Of a stretch of DNA of 35,187 bases, positions 20,961 to 30,566 are shown one piece after another. Each line of letters begins with the position of its first letter. Positions within the stretch are counted from its first letter, which is position 1. Origin of the DNA: Nitrososphaerales archaeon. GTDB taxonomy: Archaea > Thermoproteota > Nitrososphaeria > Nitrososphaerales > CADDZS01. The DNA lies in the NCBI GenBank assembly GCA_030041295.1, contig JASHOD010000073.1, forward strand, positions 1 to 35,187. Reading direction: 5' to 3'. A model generated the notes under the pieces. That model saw nothing but the letters and a program-made list of their open reading frames with translations. It was not told where the DNA came from and did no database searches. The translations under genes and the position numbers were made by a program.

Positions 20961-22838
20961 CTATTCCTTTCTAGAGAAGAAATCCGGACTAAGCGAATCC
21001 ACACCCGCGGACTGCCCTATTTGGATGAGCTCCTTTTTCTGATTTCTAAGTACTTTCCAGAATTTTTCGGGAATGTAATTTTCGCCTTCAAAAGCTGTTT
21101 CCATGCGCCCTATCTTCTCTAGATACTTTGAAATCCTTACGTTGAACTCGAAATCATATTCGTCCTTCGAATATTCCTTATTGAATATCTCGTGGAACAG
21201 TCCCTTGAGATCTTCGTACTTCGGAAGATACCCTAACGGAGTGCGTATAGCATCGTAATCTCCATGAATTCTCCCTTCGGCCCAGAGTATCCAAACCTTC
21301 TTGTCCAATTTTGAATTCGTATACTTACCTTCTCGTTTGAGGAAATAATTTGTCGCGAAGACCCTGGGCTTATTCTTCAAGCGGTGCCCAAACTTGAAGT
21401 GATTCTCCAAGTATTTCCCGAGCGGGATGACCACGAAATCGATGTTAGCCATAGGATCGTGTCGCCTTATTCCGGTCTTTCCAATTATGGCGGCAGTCGT
21501 TTCTGACTCCAATGTGGCGCCCAGGTAAACGCCATGATCCCAGTCGAGGGCTTCCGAAATAGGAGGGTTCGTATCGCTATCTCTTCCTCCATACAACACC
21601 CCGGTCACCACGACTCCCTTCCCGTCGTCATACTTTGGATCAACGTTATCTAATTCCGATAGGCGCATCGTATATCTTGCGTTTGGATGAGCGTAAGGGA
21701 CTTCGGCATCATCGTTGTCCCTCTTACCTTTCCGCCAATTCCCACTAAAGTTGAACCCCCGCTCAGGGATGTCATCTCTTCCCATCCCTAACCAGTACGG
21801 AGTTCTGTCCGAGACCAAGACGTTGCTGAATATCAACTCGCGAGGCGTCGTGAGCGCCTTGTAGATAAGAGGGTCGTCCTGAGCATTCACGTCCTGTATT
21901 ATTCCGAATATCCCGTGTTCAATATTTACGGCCCGGCACTTTTTGCCTCTATCGATTCTCAAGTATGCAATGTCGTCCCCCACTATAGTGTTCCCGGGTA
22001 TCATCGCGGTGCTAGTCTTTCCGCAAGCACTAGGGTACGCCCCAACAAAATAGGTCACTCTTTCCTTTCCAGGTGGGTGAACTCCTGCCACGAGCATGTG
22101 CTCAGCGAGCCACCCTTCATGGTTTGCTTTGCTAATCGCAAGACGCAAGGCGAGTTTCTTCAATCCGACGGAGTTGCCGGCGTATTGGTTGTTCACCGAG
22201 TAGACCCTGTTGGCGAGGAGATCCACGTAGATTCTCCGCTTGCCATAGTTCTTGGTCGTATTTCGCCCGTCCAATTCTCCCGTGGAATGAAGGAAGGAAA
22301 AAAATTGATTGCTGCCATTCAATTTCTTGAACTGTTCATATCCTTGCCTATACAGGAGATCCTCACTGTGCATGACATAAGCTGAATCACTAACCTGCAT
22401 TGCACACAGGCTGAAATTGCTATTTGTTGGACCCAGACAATAGAATTTTACGAGCATTTCCCTTCCGGTCATCGACCCGGAAAGAAGTCCCAGAATCTCG
22501 GAGAGACCCTTATCTCGATCTATCGAGTTAATCCTCTTGCTGAGTTTTATCTCAGGCGTTGCGAGAACCTTGGTAGAACCCACGTCCCTTGCGAGGTCAT
22601 TATACCCGTCGAAATGAACTGTATGTCCTCTAATCTTTAGCTTAGTCTCTTCGTGTCGCACTTTTGCTAGCCCGCGAATAAAGTGTATGTCCTGCTTGGA
22701 TTCGCCTAAAACCACGATTCTCGATGGTTTGCAAAGATTAGCAAACTCACTTAGCTGATCTTCAACGTGCACATTTTTGAGTGAATCAAGAACCTGCCTA
22801 CTTCGTGCATCTAGCAACGAAAGCAAAGGGCTAAGCAA
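20961..22838 (-). CDS. pckG: Phosphoenolpyruvate carboxykinase (GTP)
   Basis: The 625-residue protein is the GTP-dependent class. It has the kinase-1a P-loop GAYPSACGKTSTAM (about residues 266-279) with the reactive ACGKTS, the kinase-2 stretch TIVGDDIAYLR, a Mn-ligand region around ANHEGWLAEHM, and VVVTGVLYGGRDSDTNPPI and WDHGVYLGATLESETTAA. The enzyme interconverts oxaloacetate plus GTP with PEP, CO2 and GDP and links the C4 pool to gluconeogenesis in the cytoplasm. Length is normal. ATG 22838 is the likely start. It is transcribed alone and divergently from nothing close; its stop lies 80 bp from the convergent coiled-coil gene. Confidence 0.96.
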   Translation of the reverse strand: MLSPLLSLLDARSRQVLDSLKNVHVEDQLSEFANLCKPSRIVVLGESKQDIHFIRGLAKVRHEETKLKIRGHTVHFDGYNDLARDVGSTKVLATPEIKLSKRINSIDRDKGLSEILGLLSGSMTGREMLVKFYCLGPTNSNFSLCAMQVSDSAYVMHSEDLLYRQGYEQFKKLNGSNQFFSFLHSTGELDGRNTTKNYGKRRIYVDLLANRVYSVNNQYAGNSVGLKKLALRLAISKANHEGWLAEHMLVAGVHPPGKERVTYFVGAYPSACGKTSTAMIPGNTIVGDDIAYLRIDRGKKCRAVNIEHGIFGIIQDVNAQDDPLIYKALTTPRELIFSNVLVSDRTPYWLGMGRDDIPERGFNFSGNWRKGKRDNDDAEVPYAHPNARYTMRLSELDNVDPKYDDGKGVVVTGVLYGGRDSDTNPPISEALDWDHGVYLGATLESETTAAIIGKTGIRRHDPMANIDFVVIPLGKYLENHFKFGHRLKNKPRVFATNYFLKREGKYTNSKLDKKVWILWAEGRIHGDYDAIRTPLGYLPKYEDLKGLFHEIFNKEYSKDEYDFEFNVRISKYLEKIGRMETAFEGENYIPEKFWKVLRNQKKELIQIGQSAGVDSLSPDFFSRKE

Positions 22839-23058
22839 AGAAATATGATTCCACTCGGTAACCCCAAATTTCCTTCGCGCATGCTTTTAACAGTTCGCTA
22901 GAATTTCACCTGTGGTCGTTGATCGCTAAATGTCTCCATTTCTGATATCCGTTTCGGTAATCGTGACTTCGATGCGGATCAATGAAAGCTCATTTTTCTC
23001 ATGTAAGTCGAAAGGCCGATCAATCGGAAAAGGAGAAGTGAAATCTACTTCAGAAGCT

Positions 23059-24348
23059 TTAGCTCTTGACGGCCTTGGTGCTTTCTATAGAAAGTAAGAT
23101 TATCGCGCCGGTGGTGAAGGGTATTACCGCGAGTAAAAAGGGGCTGACAGGTGCAACTGAGGAGTAAAGAATTCCCGCTGCGATCTGCGACGGGAATGAA
23201 ACCATGGCGGGCAATATGCTGAACATAGCAAGTATCTTGCCCCTGTGCTCCACATCTATTTTTTCAGCCTGCATTGACGAAAGAGAGGGGGTTTGAATAG
23301 CAGTGCCGACCGCTCCCGTAACTCCCCACTCAAGAAGTTCGTCCATCGTTTTTGCTTGAGAAAACATCAGGTTGCTAACCGGTGCTGCAATTGAAGCTAC
23401 AACTACTGCGTTCTTTGCGCCCATTCTTTGGATCAGGAATACGACCGCAAAAAGTAGACAGACCGTGGTCAGTCCGGCCAAGTCCACAATAAAGCTATAG
23501 TCAATAGCGTTGAATTTTAGATCATCTACTACGTAAATTGAGGCAAATGGGGCACTGAGACCTGTCCCTATTCCTGCCAATGTCGTGTATAGCAAAAGTC
23601 TTTTCACCAATGAATCTGCCTTCCTAGTCGCGCTAAGTCCTGAGACGAAGGATTCCTTGATGTAACTAAAGAATGGTTTCTCAGCTCGTTTTCTCACGAC
23701 GTATGTCTCCGTTAGCAACCTCGTCCTTATTGATACTGCCACAACTCCAAACAAGGCACTCAGGGCATATGCTATTTTGACACCGTCCAATATTCCGTAA
23801 TACTGCATGAGGAGCCCGCCGAAGGTCGGGGCAAACATGGAGGGTATCGTATTGACGGCGCTAAAGACGGAAAATCCCCTGATTCGGTCGGAGGGCTTGA
23901 TCGAGTCGAACATTACCGAATTAAACGCGGGGGTGTACATGCTCGCAATGGAGGAGACCGTAAGGGGCAATATGATGAGATCGGGAGAATTTATCACAAC
24001 GTAAATGCCCGCGCTTGCTACTGACACCCAACTGAAGATTATGATGACCCGACGCCTGCCCATTGTGTCTGCGATATATCCGCCAATCAAAAGAGCAACG
24101 ATTGTAACCCCCGTGCCGTATCCTACGAGTATACCAATGTCCAAATTGGAAGCGTGGAGCGCAGAGAAATACAAAGTGAGATACGGCGTTGCCGTGGCGC
24201 TGCCCACCGACCAAATACTAGAGGTGGAAGTAAGAATCCACGCGCTCCGAGGAAGGTACAGAAATGACTTTAGCTTGCCAGCAAAGGTATTCCCTCCCAC
24301 CCATTCCCCATTGCTATTCAATTGAATAATGCCAGCTGCCCAATGCAT
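23059..24348 (-). CDS. Major facilitator superfamily transporter
   Basis: The protein has about twelve membrane helices with a central loop (TETYVVRKRAEKPFF). MFS motif A is present between helices 2 and 3 as GGYIADTMGRRRV. The frame is open to 24405, but the ATG at 24348 (MHWAAG) or one shortly after is more likely the start because the upstream part is polar and overlaps the promoter region shared with the divergent PAC2 gene. The family moves small solutes by proton coupling; the sequence suggests a multidrug- or sugar-type exporter but does not identify the substrate. Confidence 0.92.
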   Translation of the reverse strand: MHWAAGIIQLNSNGEWVGGNTFAGKLKSFLYLPRSAWILTSTSSIWSVGSATATPYLTLYFSALHASNLDIGILVGYGTGVTIVALLIGGYIADTMGRRRVIIIFSWVSVASAGIYVVINSPDLIILPLTVSSIASMYTPAFNSVMFDSIKPSDRIRGFSVFSAVNTIPSMFAPTFGGLLMQYYGILDGVKIAYALSALFGVVAVSIRTRLLTETYVVRKRAEKPFFSYIKESFVSGLSATRKADSLVKRLLLYTTLAGIGTGLSAPFASIYVVDDLKFNAIDYSFIVDLAGLTTVCLLFAVVFLIQRMGAKNAVVVASIAAPVSNLMFSQAKTMDELLEWGVTGAVGTAIQTPSLSSMQAEKIDVEHRGKILAMFSILPAMVSFPSQIAAGILYSSVAPVSPFLLAVIPFTTGAIILLSIESTKAVKS

Positions 24349-24479
24349 TGTCACTGATGTACAAAGAAAATTTTTTCGATCCGTAGCTAGCTGTGTGAAC
24401 CCCAATTAAAGTAATCACATTGTCGTTGTACTCTTTAATAGAGCGCGCATCAGATCACTAAGAGCACTGAGATTACGTT

Positions 24480-25265
24480 TTGTGGAAGTATTCTACAAAT
24501 CAAAAGGAAGTTGACCCCAAGGTTTTCACTCGTAATCCTATGCTTATAGTCTCACTATCAACTTCTAACCCTCAATACATTATCTTGTATTCTCAGGCGA
24601 GGGAGCTTGCTTCTTACTTGCAATCAAAGCTTAGTTTCGATCGATTCTTCTCACTTTATTCTTCGGCTCTACCGCCGGCAATTCAAATCAAAAGCGACGG
24701 AACTCTGGAACTTGCCGGGGTCCACTTTTATCACCATTTCAATGGAAAGCGAGATATTATATTGCTCTCAGGTCAATCGTCGCCGATGGCGGATGAGTAC
24801 GAGTTTAGCGATCAGGTTCTCTCGTTTGCGGAAAAGATAGGCGTGAGGGATATGGTTTCGATTGGAGCTCGTTGGAGCGAAGATCCGATATCCCCGTTCG
24901 AGGCTCCAAAAGTGATCGGGTTCTCAAGCGATACAGACGGAGTAGAGGAGTTGAAGACACTCGGCGTTGAAATTCAAAAAGAAGAATCAGCTTACTTTTT
25001 CGCAAACACTATTGTTTCTCTCGCAAGCAAATACTCCATCCGCGGATTCAAACTTTCCGTGAACCATGGTGAACCTCGACCTCATCCTAAATCTCTTATC
25101 GCGTTGCTTACCGTTCTATCGAAACTGATGAGAGAAGAAATCGAACTAAGCGAATTGGAGTCCTCTGCGAGCGAGCTGGATAAAGTTATTCGAAGCGCAG
25201 GGTATGACAGCACCCTAGCTCCGCTAGGGACAATGCAGCAACAACAAGGCGACATTTATCGATAG
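24480..25265 (+). CDS. PAC2-family (proteasome assembly chaperone-like) protein
   Basis: The 261-residue protein fits archaeal PAC2/COG2047-type proteins: SGQSSPMADEYEFSDQVLSF, AEKIGVRDMVSIGA, then FANTIVSLASKYSIRGFKL, NHGEPRPHPKSLIALLTVLS and KLMREEIELSELE. These are Rossmann-like alpha/beta proteins related to eukaryotic proteasome chaperones and often annotated as ATP-grasp relatives; the biochemical role in archaea is not settled. TTG 24480 gives a longer N-terminus than some members; ATG 24540 (MLIVSLST) is an alternative start that fits the domain edge. Confidence 0.78.
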   Translation: MWKYSTNQKEVDPKVFTRNPMLIVSLSTSNPQYIILYSQARELASYLQSKLSFDRFFSLYSSALPPAIQIKSDGTLELAGVHFYHHFNGKRDIILLSGQSSPMADEYEFSDQVLSFAEKIGVRDMVSIGARWSEDPISPFEAPKVIGFSSDTDGVEELKTLGVEIQKEESAYFFANTIVSLASKYSIRGFKLSVNHGEPRPHPKSLIALLTVLSKLMREEIELSELESSASELDKVIRSAGYDSTLAPLGTMQQQQGDIYR

Positions 25266-25278
25266 GAAACACTCGAAA

Positions 25279-25298
25279 GAAGATATGATCCTATCTTC
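25279..25298. terminator. Hairpin between convergent PAC2 and glycosyltransferase genes
   Basis: GAAGATA (25279-25285) pairs perfectly with TATCTTC (25292-25298) over a 6-nt loop. It lies in the 47-bp gap between the two stops and is followed by a T-rich run on the plus strand. A shared terminator or mRNA 3' end element is likely. Confidence 0.45.
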
Positions 25299-25312
25299 GC
25301 GTTATTTCCTTT

Positions 25313-26746
25313 TCATTTCCTGACTATGTGAAAATCGTCTTTCTTTCTCGAGAGAAGCGTGTATTCTAACAGCCCGACCAGTGCCGGATATGTTTCAATC
25401 AATCCCACAAAAGGGCTGAAGAGCAGCTGTTGGAAATGAAGGCTGAACCGTTTGGATTTGGTCAGCTTTACATTTTTCAGATTGTATGACAGTCCTACTT
25501 GAGTTCCCACCAGCCATATTACGAAAGTGAAAATCAAACTCAATCCTATAACTGTCGAAGCCATCGTATACATTAACTGGTTTGGTGGGATGCTTATGCC
25601 CTTCCCGCTTGAAAGCGCCATCAAGCCGGACCATATCTTAGTTGGCGTTAAAACAGGCAGATTCGAGGCAGATGAGGGAGGGATCGGAATCTTGAAACCG
25701 ATGCCTAGTCTGGAGCCAATCCAATCAAGCACCTGAACGGTGGATGGCCAGCTCCAAACAACATAGAGGATTGTTGAGGCTAGCGCAGAAAGGAAACCCA
25801 GCCAGAAAGACGAGATTCTGAGATAAATCCTCGTTTTCATTTTCCGAGGAAGATACTTGAGATTCTCTAAAGTTCCTTTAATCCATCGCTTCCTCTGCCT
25901 GAAATGGTCAGCTAAGGTTAGCGGAGGTTGTTCAAGCAAAAGTCCTCCGTGCCAACCGAATATGTTGCCATATTTTTCATATACCTTGAAACCGAATAAC
26001 TGATCTTCCGCTACCGTTTCGCCGTTATCCCATCCGACGGAATCCTCCACGTCTTCTCTCACAAGGAGGTTGCTTCCGTGCATGTGAATTGCCGGAGGAT
26101 GCTTCATTTGAGTAACGCACTCGTAGCACTGGAAGGGCCTGACAGACTCTGCGAGCATTGTGAGTCTGTTTGCATCCCATATTTTGTATGGGTAAGCGAT
26201 GGGCCCCTCTGAAATCAGTCCTCTCTTCTCTCTGATGGACGCTAGAAGGGAAAGAACCGTGTGAGAGGTTACGACGCTTTCTTCGTCCATGTGGAAGATC
26301 CAACGACTTGTCTTGTCGCCTTTATCGTTTCCTGCTTTCTGCCTTTGCTCTACAGCATATTCGAGAGCCCGAGCCTTGCGAATAGCCGAATTCTTTGTTT
26401 TGTAATCCTTCGGAACGACCATAACATTGGCTCCTGTTACATAGTTCAAATCTTTAGGATTCTCTGTAACAACTGTAATGTTGTAGTCTGAGTAAGAAGC
26501 CTCCTTGCAAGAATTGATAACTGATTCTATGCCACGTTGAACCACATCGGATGCTTGAGCCGATCTTGTCATTATCTGGAAAGTAATTGTGGGGTCGTTG
26601 TGAATCCTCGCAAGATTGGTATTGACAAATCCCTTTCGATTTCTAAAGAAGGCCCTCACTTGAACCAATGATATGGGGAAGTAAGATAGCCAGAGAAAGA
26701 TGACAAAATAGTTCAGAAAGGTGTCAGTATTCAAAAGCCAGTTCAA
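25313..26746 (-). CDS. Membrane glycosyltransferase family 2, Egh-like
   Basis: The 477-residue protein has one N-terminal helix (about 8-30), a cytoplasmic GT-A domain (about 50-290) and three or four C-terminal helices (about 308-330, 385-415 and 440-465). Catalytic motifs are visible: D154-E-E (FHMDEESVV), AEDQ (about 246-249) and Q284-RKRW288, the processive Q-x-x-R-W. It resembles the Egghead/beta-1,4-mannosyltransferase group that uses nucleotide sugars at the membrane. In archaea such enzymes probably build glycolipids or surface glycans. The acceptor and sugar are not known. It is a single-gene unit. Confidence 0.88.
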   Translation of the reverse strand: MNWLLNTDTFLNYFVIFLWLSYFPISLVQVRAFFRNRKGFVNTNLARIHNDPTITFQIMTRSAQASDVVQRGIESVINSCKEASYSDYNITVVTENPKDLNYVTGANVMVVPKDYKTKNSAIRKARALEYAVEQRQKAGNDKGDKTSRWIFHMDEESVVTSHTVLSLLASIREKRGLISEGPIAYPYKIWDANRLTMLAESVRPFQCYECVTQMKHPPAIHMHGSNLLVREDVEDSVGWDNGETVAEDQLFGFKVYEKYGNIFGWHGGLLLEQPPLTLADHFRQRKRWIKGTLENLKYLPRKMKTRIYLRISSFWLGFLSALASTILYVVWSWPSTVQVLDWIGSRLGIGFKIPIPPSSASNLPVLTPTKIWSGLMALSSGKGISIPPNQLMYTMASTVIGLSLIFTFVIWLVGTQVGLSYNLKNVKLTKSKRFSLHFQQLLFSPFVGLIETYPALVGLLEYTLLSRKKDDFHIVRK

Positions 26747-27109
26747 ATCTCTTTAGTGGGTTTTAGGCACTCCTTTACCTTTGATCCATCTTATAAAAAT
26801 GCTTCCAACAGTTAAGCCATATGAGGCCTCGCTAATTTTTCATTATATTCGCATGAATGATCTAGATACCGAGTACTGAGAGGCATATCATTAGGCATAC
26901 TAAAAGCTTCACGAATACCAATTGCCCTATTTTTTATCGAAATTGCGAATGTATTCCCGTCCGCTGGGACGATATGTTTCTTAGAAAAAAGGGTTTGAGA
27001 ACTTTTTCCTGCGAGCATTTTTCGTTTGTGTATGGAGCGACACTAAATCGCCGCAAGCCAAGCAAGCGGCTTTGTGAGACACGCTGATCTATGTGAGAGT
27101 ATGAACCGT
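26747..27109. other. Intergenic stretch with one doubtful ORF
   Basis: A minus-strand frame at 26812-27018 (ATG start, 68 aa, beginning MLAGKSSQTLFSKKH) has no recognised domain. A GATTTAGTG about 27 nt upstream could be a TATA box. It may be a small gene or a chance frame. Nothing else is seen here. Confidence 0.3.
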
Positions 27110-27241
27110 TCAAGGATTTTCGCGCATGAATTCTTCCTTCCCCTGCTCCTCATCCGATTCGATCTCCTCGGCTTCCGATGTCAGCGCCCTTTTCTCTTTG
27201 GAGAGTTGTGCCGAGTTGGGCTTCCTCTTCTTCTTGGGCAA
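27110..27241 (-). CDS. Possible small charged protein (43 aa)
   Basis: TTG 27241 to TGA 27110 encodes MPKKKRKPNSAQLSKEKRAL followed by an acidic helix-prone tail (SEAEEIESDEEQGKEEF). The sharp basic-then-acidic pattern and codon-like third positions suggest a real coding frame. A TATA-like TGTATAAC lies about 25 nt upstream, giving a leaderless message. No family is recognised. Confidence 0.4.
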   Translation of the reverse strand: MPKKKRKPNSAQLSKEKRALTSEAEEIESDEEQGKEEFMRENP

Positions 27242-27319
27242 GAAAAATTCCAGTCCTAGGTTATACATCTCACGTTACAGAATCATCGAGAAAAACTTAT
27301 CGATTGAGATTCTCTCATT

Positions 27320-28201
27320 TCAGACCTTCTTTTCGCCTTCTCTTAGGAAGTCGACCACTTTATCGTTAAAGAACTTTGAATTATCCCAAATCATCCCATG
27401 AGAAGCTCTCGGTATAGTTTCAACCTTGGATTTCGGTATGCATTTTCCAAGATGTACAATTATTGACTGTAGTACCTTGGGACTGGATATTCCTTTGATA
27501 AGTAAAGTAGGTGCCGATATCTTTGATGCATCTTCGCAATCAAAAGGATCTCGATCCGGAGTAATTTCAATCTCTGCAAGAGCTGTGTTAGCATTGTCAA
27601 GCATAATGTTTCGATAATTTGGTTTCAAGTCCTCGTAAATCTGCTTGGACCCTGTGATTCCTTCAAGAAAGATCTTGATGGCTGCTTCGACGTTATTTTC
27701 TTTCAAGCTCTTCCTCACGGGCTCGATCACTTCTTCATGGAACCTATCAGAGAACGAACGATCTTCTTCCGCATCCCTTAGCAATGTAAAGATAGGAGGC
27801 TCCGCAATCACTACTTTCTTTACAAGATGTGGATAGTCACGAGCAACCAGTGCTGCCACATATCCACCGTAGGAGTGGCCAATTAGATGGGCTCGCTCCC
27901 CAAGTTCCTGCAAGATTCCTACGAGATCATCGCGCTCTGTCTTTAGCGAGTAGTTCAAAGGATAATCCTTCCAAGGGTTCGGATAGTGGTTCCTCCTGCT
28001 GTAAGTAAGCGCTCTGAAACCAGACTTTGAAAGTGGTTCCATTTGTCTTTTCCAATCGCGGTAATCACCCAAGCTACCGTGAATTAGAACGACTAGCTCG
28101 CCTTTGCCCTTTTCGACGAAGAAAAAATTAGTACTACCGACAGCGAGAAAGGGCAATGCATTTACCCCTTTTTTGCGAAGGGCTCCAAACTTCCTTTTCA
28201 A
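27320..28201 (-). CDS. Alpha/beta-hydrolase fold protein
   Basis: The 293-residue protein has the oxyanion region VVLIHGSLGDYRDW, a nucleophile elbow G-H-S110-Y-G-G, SAPTLLIKG before the acid position, and a late catalytic His in RASHGM. A cap lies at about 140-215. Alpha/beta hydrolases split esters, amides, C-C bonds or halides; the SRRNHYPNPWKDYP loop after strand 4 is typical of esterase/epoxide-hydrolase-like members, but the substrate is unknown. The ATG at 28201 may be early; the domain starts near residue 20. It follows the CopD-like gene on the same strand after 42 bp and may form an operon with it. Confidence 0.9.
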   Translation of the reverse strand: MKRKFGALRKKGVNALPFLAVGSTNFFFVEKGKGELVVLIHGSLGDYRDWKRQMEPLSKSGFRALTYSRRNHYPNPWKDYPLNYSLKTERDDLVGILQELGERAHLIGHSYGGYVAALVARDYPHLVKKVVIAEPPIFTLLRDAEEDRSFSDRFHEEVIEPVRKSLKENNVEAAIKIFLEGITGSKQIYEDLKPNYRNIMLDNANTALAEIEITPDRDPFDCEDASKISAPTLLIKGISSPKVLQSIIVHLGKCIPKSKVETIPRASHGMIWDNSKFFNDKVVDFLREGEKKV

Positions 28202-28243
28202 GCGAATCCGAATTCGATTAAGAAAAAAGACAATTACGAGAGG

Positions 28244-28873
28244 TCAAATCGTCGCACCTACAACCATTAGAACGACGGCGAGAATTAGCAACACGAAGAC
28301 GATCGCAGTCCCCGTTCGGACTCGGGATTGCGCAAGTGCAATCGCGTTGCCACGTCCCGCAGGTTGCACTGTGCCGGCTTGACCTTCTCTGAGCAGGCGT
28401 AGTAGATGTCTTGCGGATGGAAGCACTATAGCCATCACGACGATGAATGCGATGAGACCAGTACCGGCTCCTGCCTGAAGAAGGTTCAAGGCAATGCCTG
28501 TAGAGAGATCCTTTGCAACATAACTATATCCGTAAAGAGAAGCCCCGAGCAGTATTGCGGCACCAGAGGTCGAAGCGACATACATTGAGTAGCGCGGGAT
28601 AGTTTTTATCAAAAACTCTGATCTTGCTTCGTTAGCCATTTTTTCAAGAGAGGGGCCAAGTACTGAGGTGAAAAGGAATGCAGCACCCATCCATCCCACG
28701 ATTGCGAGTATGTGACCGACGAGCAAAACCAAGAAGATGTAATCCGTCAAAAGAAAATGTACGCACTTTTGCTGACTTTCCTGAGTCATTGAATTAAGCG
28801 TTTTCTCAAAGGGGGCTTGCAAAGGCAAGTAGTGGAAGTTGTTTTTCTGACGTTTATGGAAAAACCGAATCAT
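28244..28873 (-). CDS. CopD/DUF2269-like four-helix membrane protein
   Basis: Four membrane helices are seen at about residues 44-70 (IFLVLLVGHILAIVGWMGAA), 97-118, 128-153 and 185-208. HILAIVGWMGAAFLFTSVLGP is the hallmark of CopD-like and DUF2269 proteins, where the His and Trp lie at a possible copper or haem site. ATG 28789 (MTQESQQK) is a likelier start than 28873, since the preceding 28 residues are polar and variable. Proposed roles are copper handling or a haem-related redox function; neither is shown by the sequence alone. Confidence 0.65.
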   Translation of the reverse strand: MIRFFHKRQKNNFHYLPLQAPFEKTLNSMTQESQQKCVHFLLTDYIFLVLLVGHILAIVGWMGAAFLFTSVLGPSLEKMANEARSEFLIKTIPRYSMYVASTSGAAILLGASLYGYSYVAKDLSTGIALNLLQAGAGTGLIAFIVVMAIVLPSARHLLRLLREGQAGTVQPAGRGNAIALAQSRVRTGTAIVFVLLILAVVLMVVGATI

Positions 28874-29543
28874 CGTCGCTGCAAGCTAATAATTACCAAC
28901 GCCCGTGGTTCTATGACGGTTCTAGTTATGAAGCTATGATCCATATTACCATCATCTATTCCCAAACGCGGTACATCCCGCGTATGTATACAAGCGCCTT
29001 GAGCGCTTCTCTTTACGCGTTACGTGTGTGTGCAATCTATCTATAGGGGGGTTCAAATAGAATGCACCAGGCGCTATTCTCAATTTCAGTCAATAGGGTT
29101 CAATAATTGAAGACGATCGGATATTGGAATAATTGTAATCTTTCAATTGCGAAGCTGGAATTCATGGGGACAACAAGTACAATAATGCTTGCTTTAGTCT
29201 TGTCTTAGCCTCATGCCCTAGCGAAACCAAGGAAGCTTGACGCTTGCCCTTTGAAGAGAAAGGCACGTCTTTGCGCAAAGAAAAAGATGCACTTTAAAAA
29301 CATCAAGAGTTTCTTATAACTATGCGCCCTAAATGAAACATTTTCGAATACAAGTCCCTCATCGTTTCCTTGACCGATGCGACTGAAATTCACAAAGGAT
29401 ATCAACGTTTCGCAATCATCGGAAAAAAAGACTGCTTTTGTTCTCACGTCGCTAGTAGATTTGAATTTACTTTGAAGTAAGCGATAGTAGACATGCCCTG
29501 CTTTGAGAGACCTTCAAAAGAAACTCTTGTCTGATTTCAGAAA
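28874..29543. other. Gene-poor stretch of 670 bases with a hairpin
   Basis: A perfect hairpin, AAGCGC (28992-28997) with GCGCTT (29003-29008) and a 5-nt loop, lies near the left end. A minus-strand frame at 29211-29447 (GTG start, 78 aa) has a Phe-rich product with no recognised family and is doubtful. A half-site ATTCTCA near 29085 has no partner half. No gene is called. Confidence 0.35.
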
Positions 29544-29912
29544 ATGGGTTTCGTATCGGAAGCGCTGCAACTCATGAAGATGAACAACTACTCCGAGGCT
29601 GCAAAACTCATGGAGTCGCACCTCAACGATTCGGATCTAAAGCCAAGCGCGAAGGTCAGCATCATGTCGTGGATTTCTGAGTGCTATGCAAAATCAGACG
29701 ATAGGCAATCGGCGGGACGGTGGTCAGAGCAGGCAGGCAGGGCGGCTCTCGCTTGCCAGAGCATCCCCAAGTTCGAGAAGATGAAGAAAGCGCGAGAAGA
29801 GTTTGAAATCGCGATGGGACACTACGAGGCCGTGAACGACGTGAAAGGGATGGGAAGAATGGCCTCCCGCAAATATGGAATGACTACAAATCCCACGTCT
29901 TCTTCATCCTGA
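29544..29912 (+). CDS. Small helical, TPR-like protein (122 aa)
   Basis: The product is nearly all helical with TPR-like alternation: SEALQLMKMNNYSEAAKLME, SWISECYAKSDDRQSAGRWS, EEFEIAMGHYEAVNDVKGMG. It ends in a Ser/Thr tail. TPR-type helices usually mediate protein contacts. The exact family is not recognised. The gene is a single unit; ATG 29544 is the first in frame. Confidence 0.65.
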   Translation: MGFVSEALQLMKMNNYSEAAKLMESHLNDSDLKPSAKVSIMSWISECYAKSDDRQSAGRWSEQAGRAALACQSIPKFEKMKKAREEFEIAMGHYEAVNDVKGMGRMASRKYGMTTNPTSSSS

Positions 29913-29978
29913 TAACTGTTAGAATATTGAATGCAGCGATAAGATACCAGATGGTTCTGTAAGGGAATTGAAATGCGC

Positions 29979-30360
29979 TCAGGGCGGAATCTTGAGCGTC
30001 TCGATCTCTACCATTCTCGTTTCGAGCTCAATGCCTTCGCCAGCTAATTCTTTCCTGGACTTTGCCCAATTTTCCTCTAGCTTTTTTCTATCAGAACCGT
30101 AGCATGCGAGAAGATTATCCAAGTTTGCTCCGTTCCAGATCGACTCGGGCATCGAGTATACGAACGATACCTTCATTCTCTGCTCATCAACAATTGTTCG
30201 GTGTTCGAGACCTCCTATTCCACTGACAGCGAGAGAAATTGCTGTGCCAATCTCGATTGCTTCGGCGCACATCTCGAGTTTTTCAAAATTCTCGCGAGAA
30301 TGTAATCTTGCAGGGTCTTTTCTCCTTGACGCTCAAAGTAAGCGAAATGATCTGTTTCAT
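29979..30360 (-). pseudogene. Hypothetical protein gene with a one-base frameshift
   Basis: ATG 30360 reads MKQIISLTLSVKEKRPCKIT and FSREF, then TGA. Removing one T from the run at 30288-30285 joins it seamlessly to EKLEMCAEAIEIGTAISLAV and SGIGG, then ENWAKSRKELAGEGIELETR, ending at 29979 (126 aa in all). Both sides look coding and the joint falls in a homopolymer. The intact downstream ORF from ATG 30272 (97 aa) could still be made. No family is recognised. A sequencing slip or a recent mutation are equally possible. Confidence 0.55.
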
Positions 30361-30566
30361 TCAGACTACAAGCTGCGTAGCTGTTGTAGTTTAGTTTCCT
30401 CCCTTACTAGTAAGGGGAAGGCATAGATGTCCGGTCTGTTACCAACTTAGACCATCGAACGATTCGGAAAGGTTAAGTTGAAAATGAGTCATTGTGCTGT
30501 ATTCACGCATCACTATTTTTTGATGCGAACAATAACGTGCACTGTATGTTAGGATTGATTGACTAG

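Noticed and set aside
29084..29101. ATTCTCA half-site in the 28.9-29.5 kb gap
   Set aside because: The partner half reads CAGTCAA, and no gene start follows.
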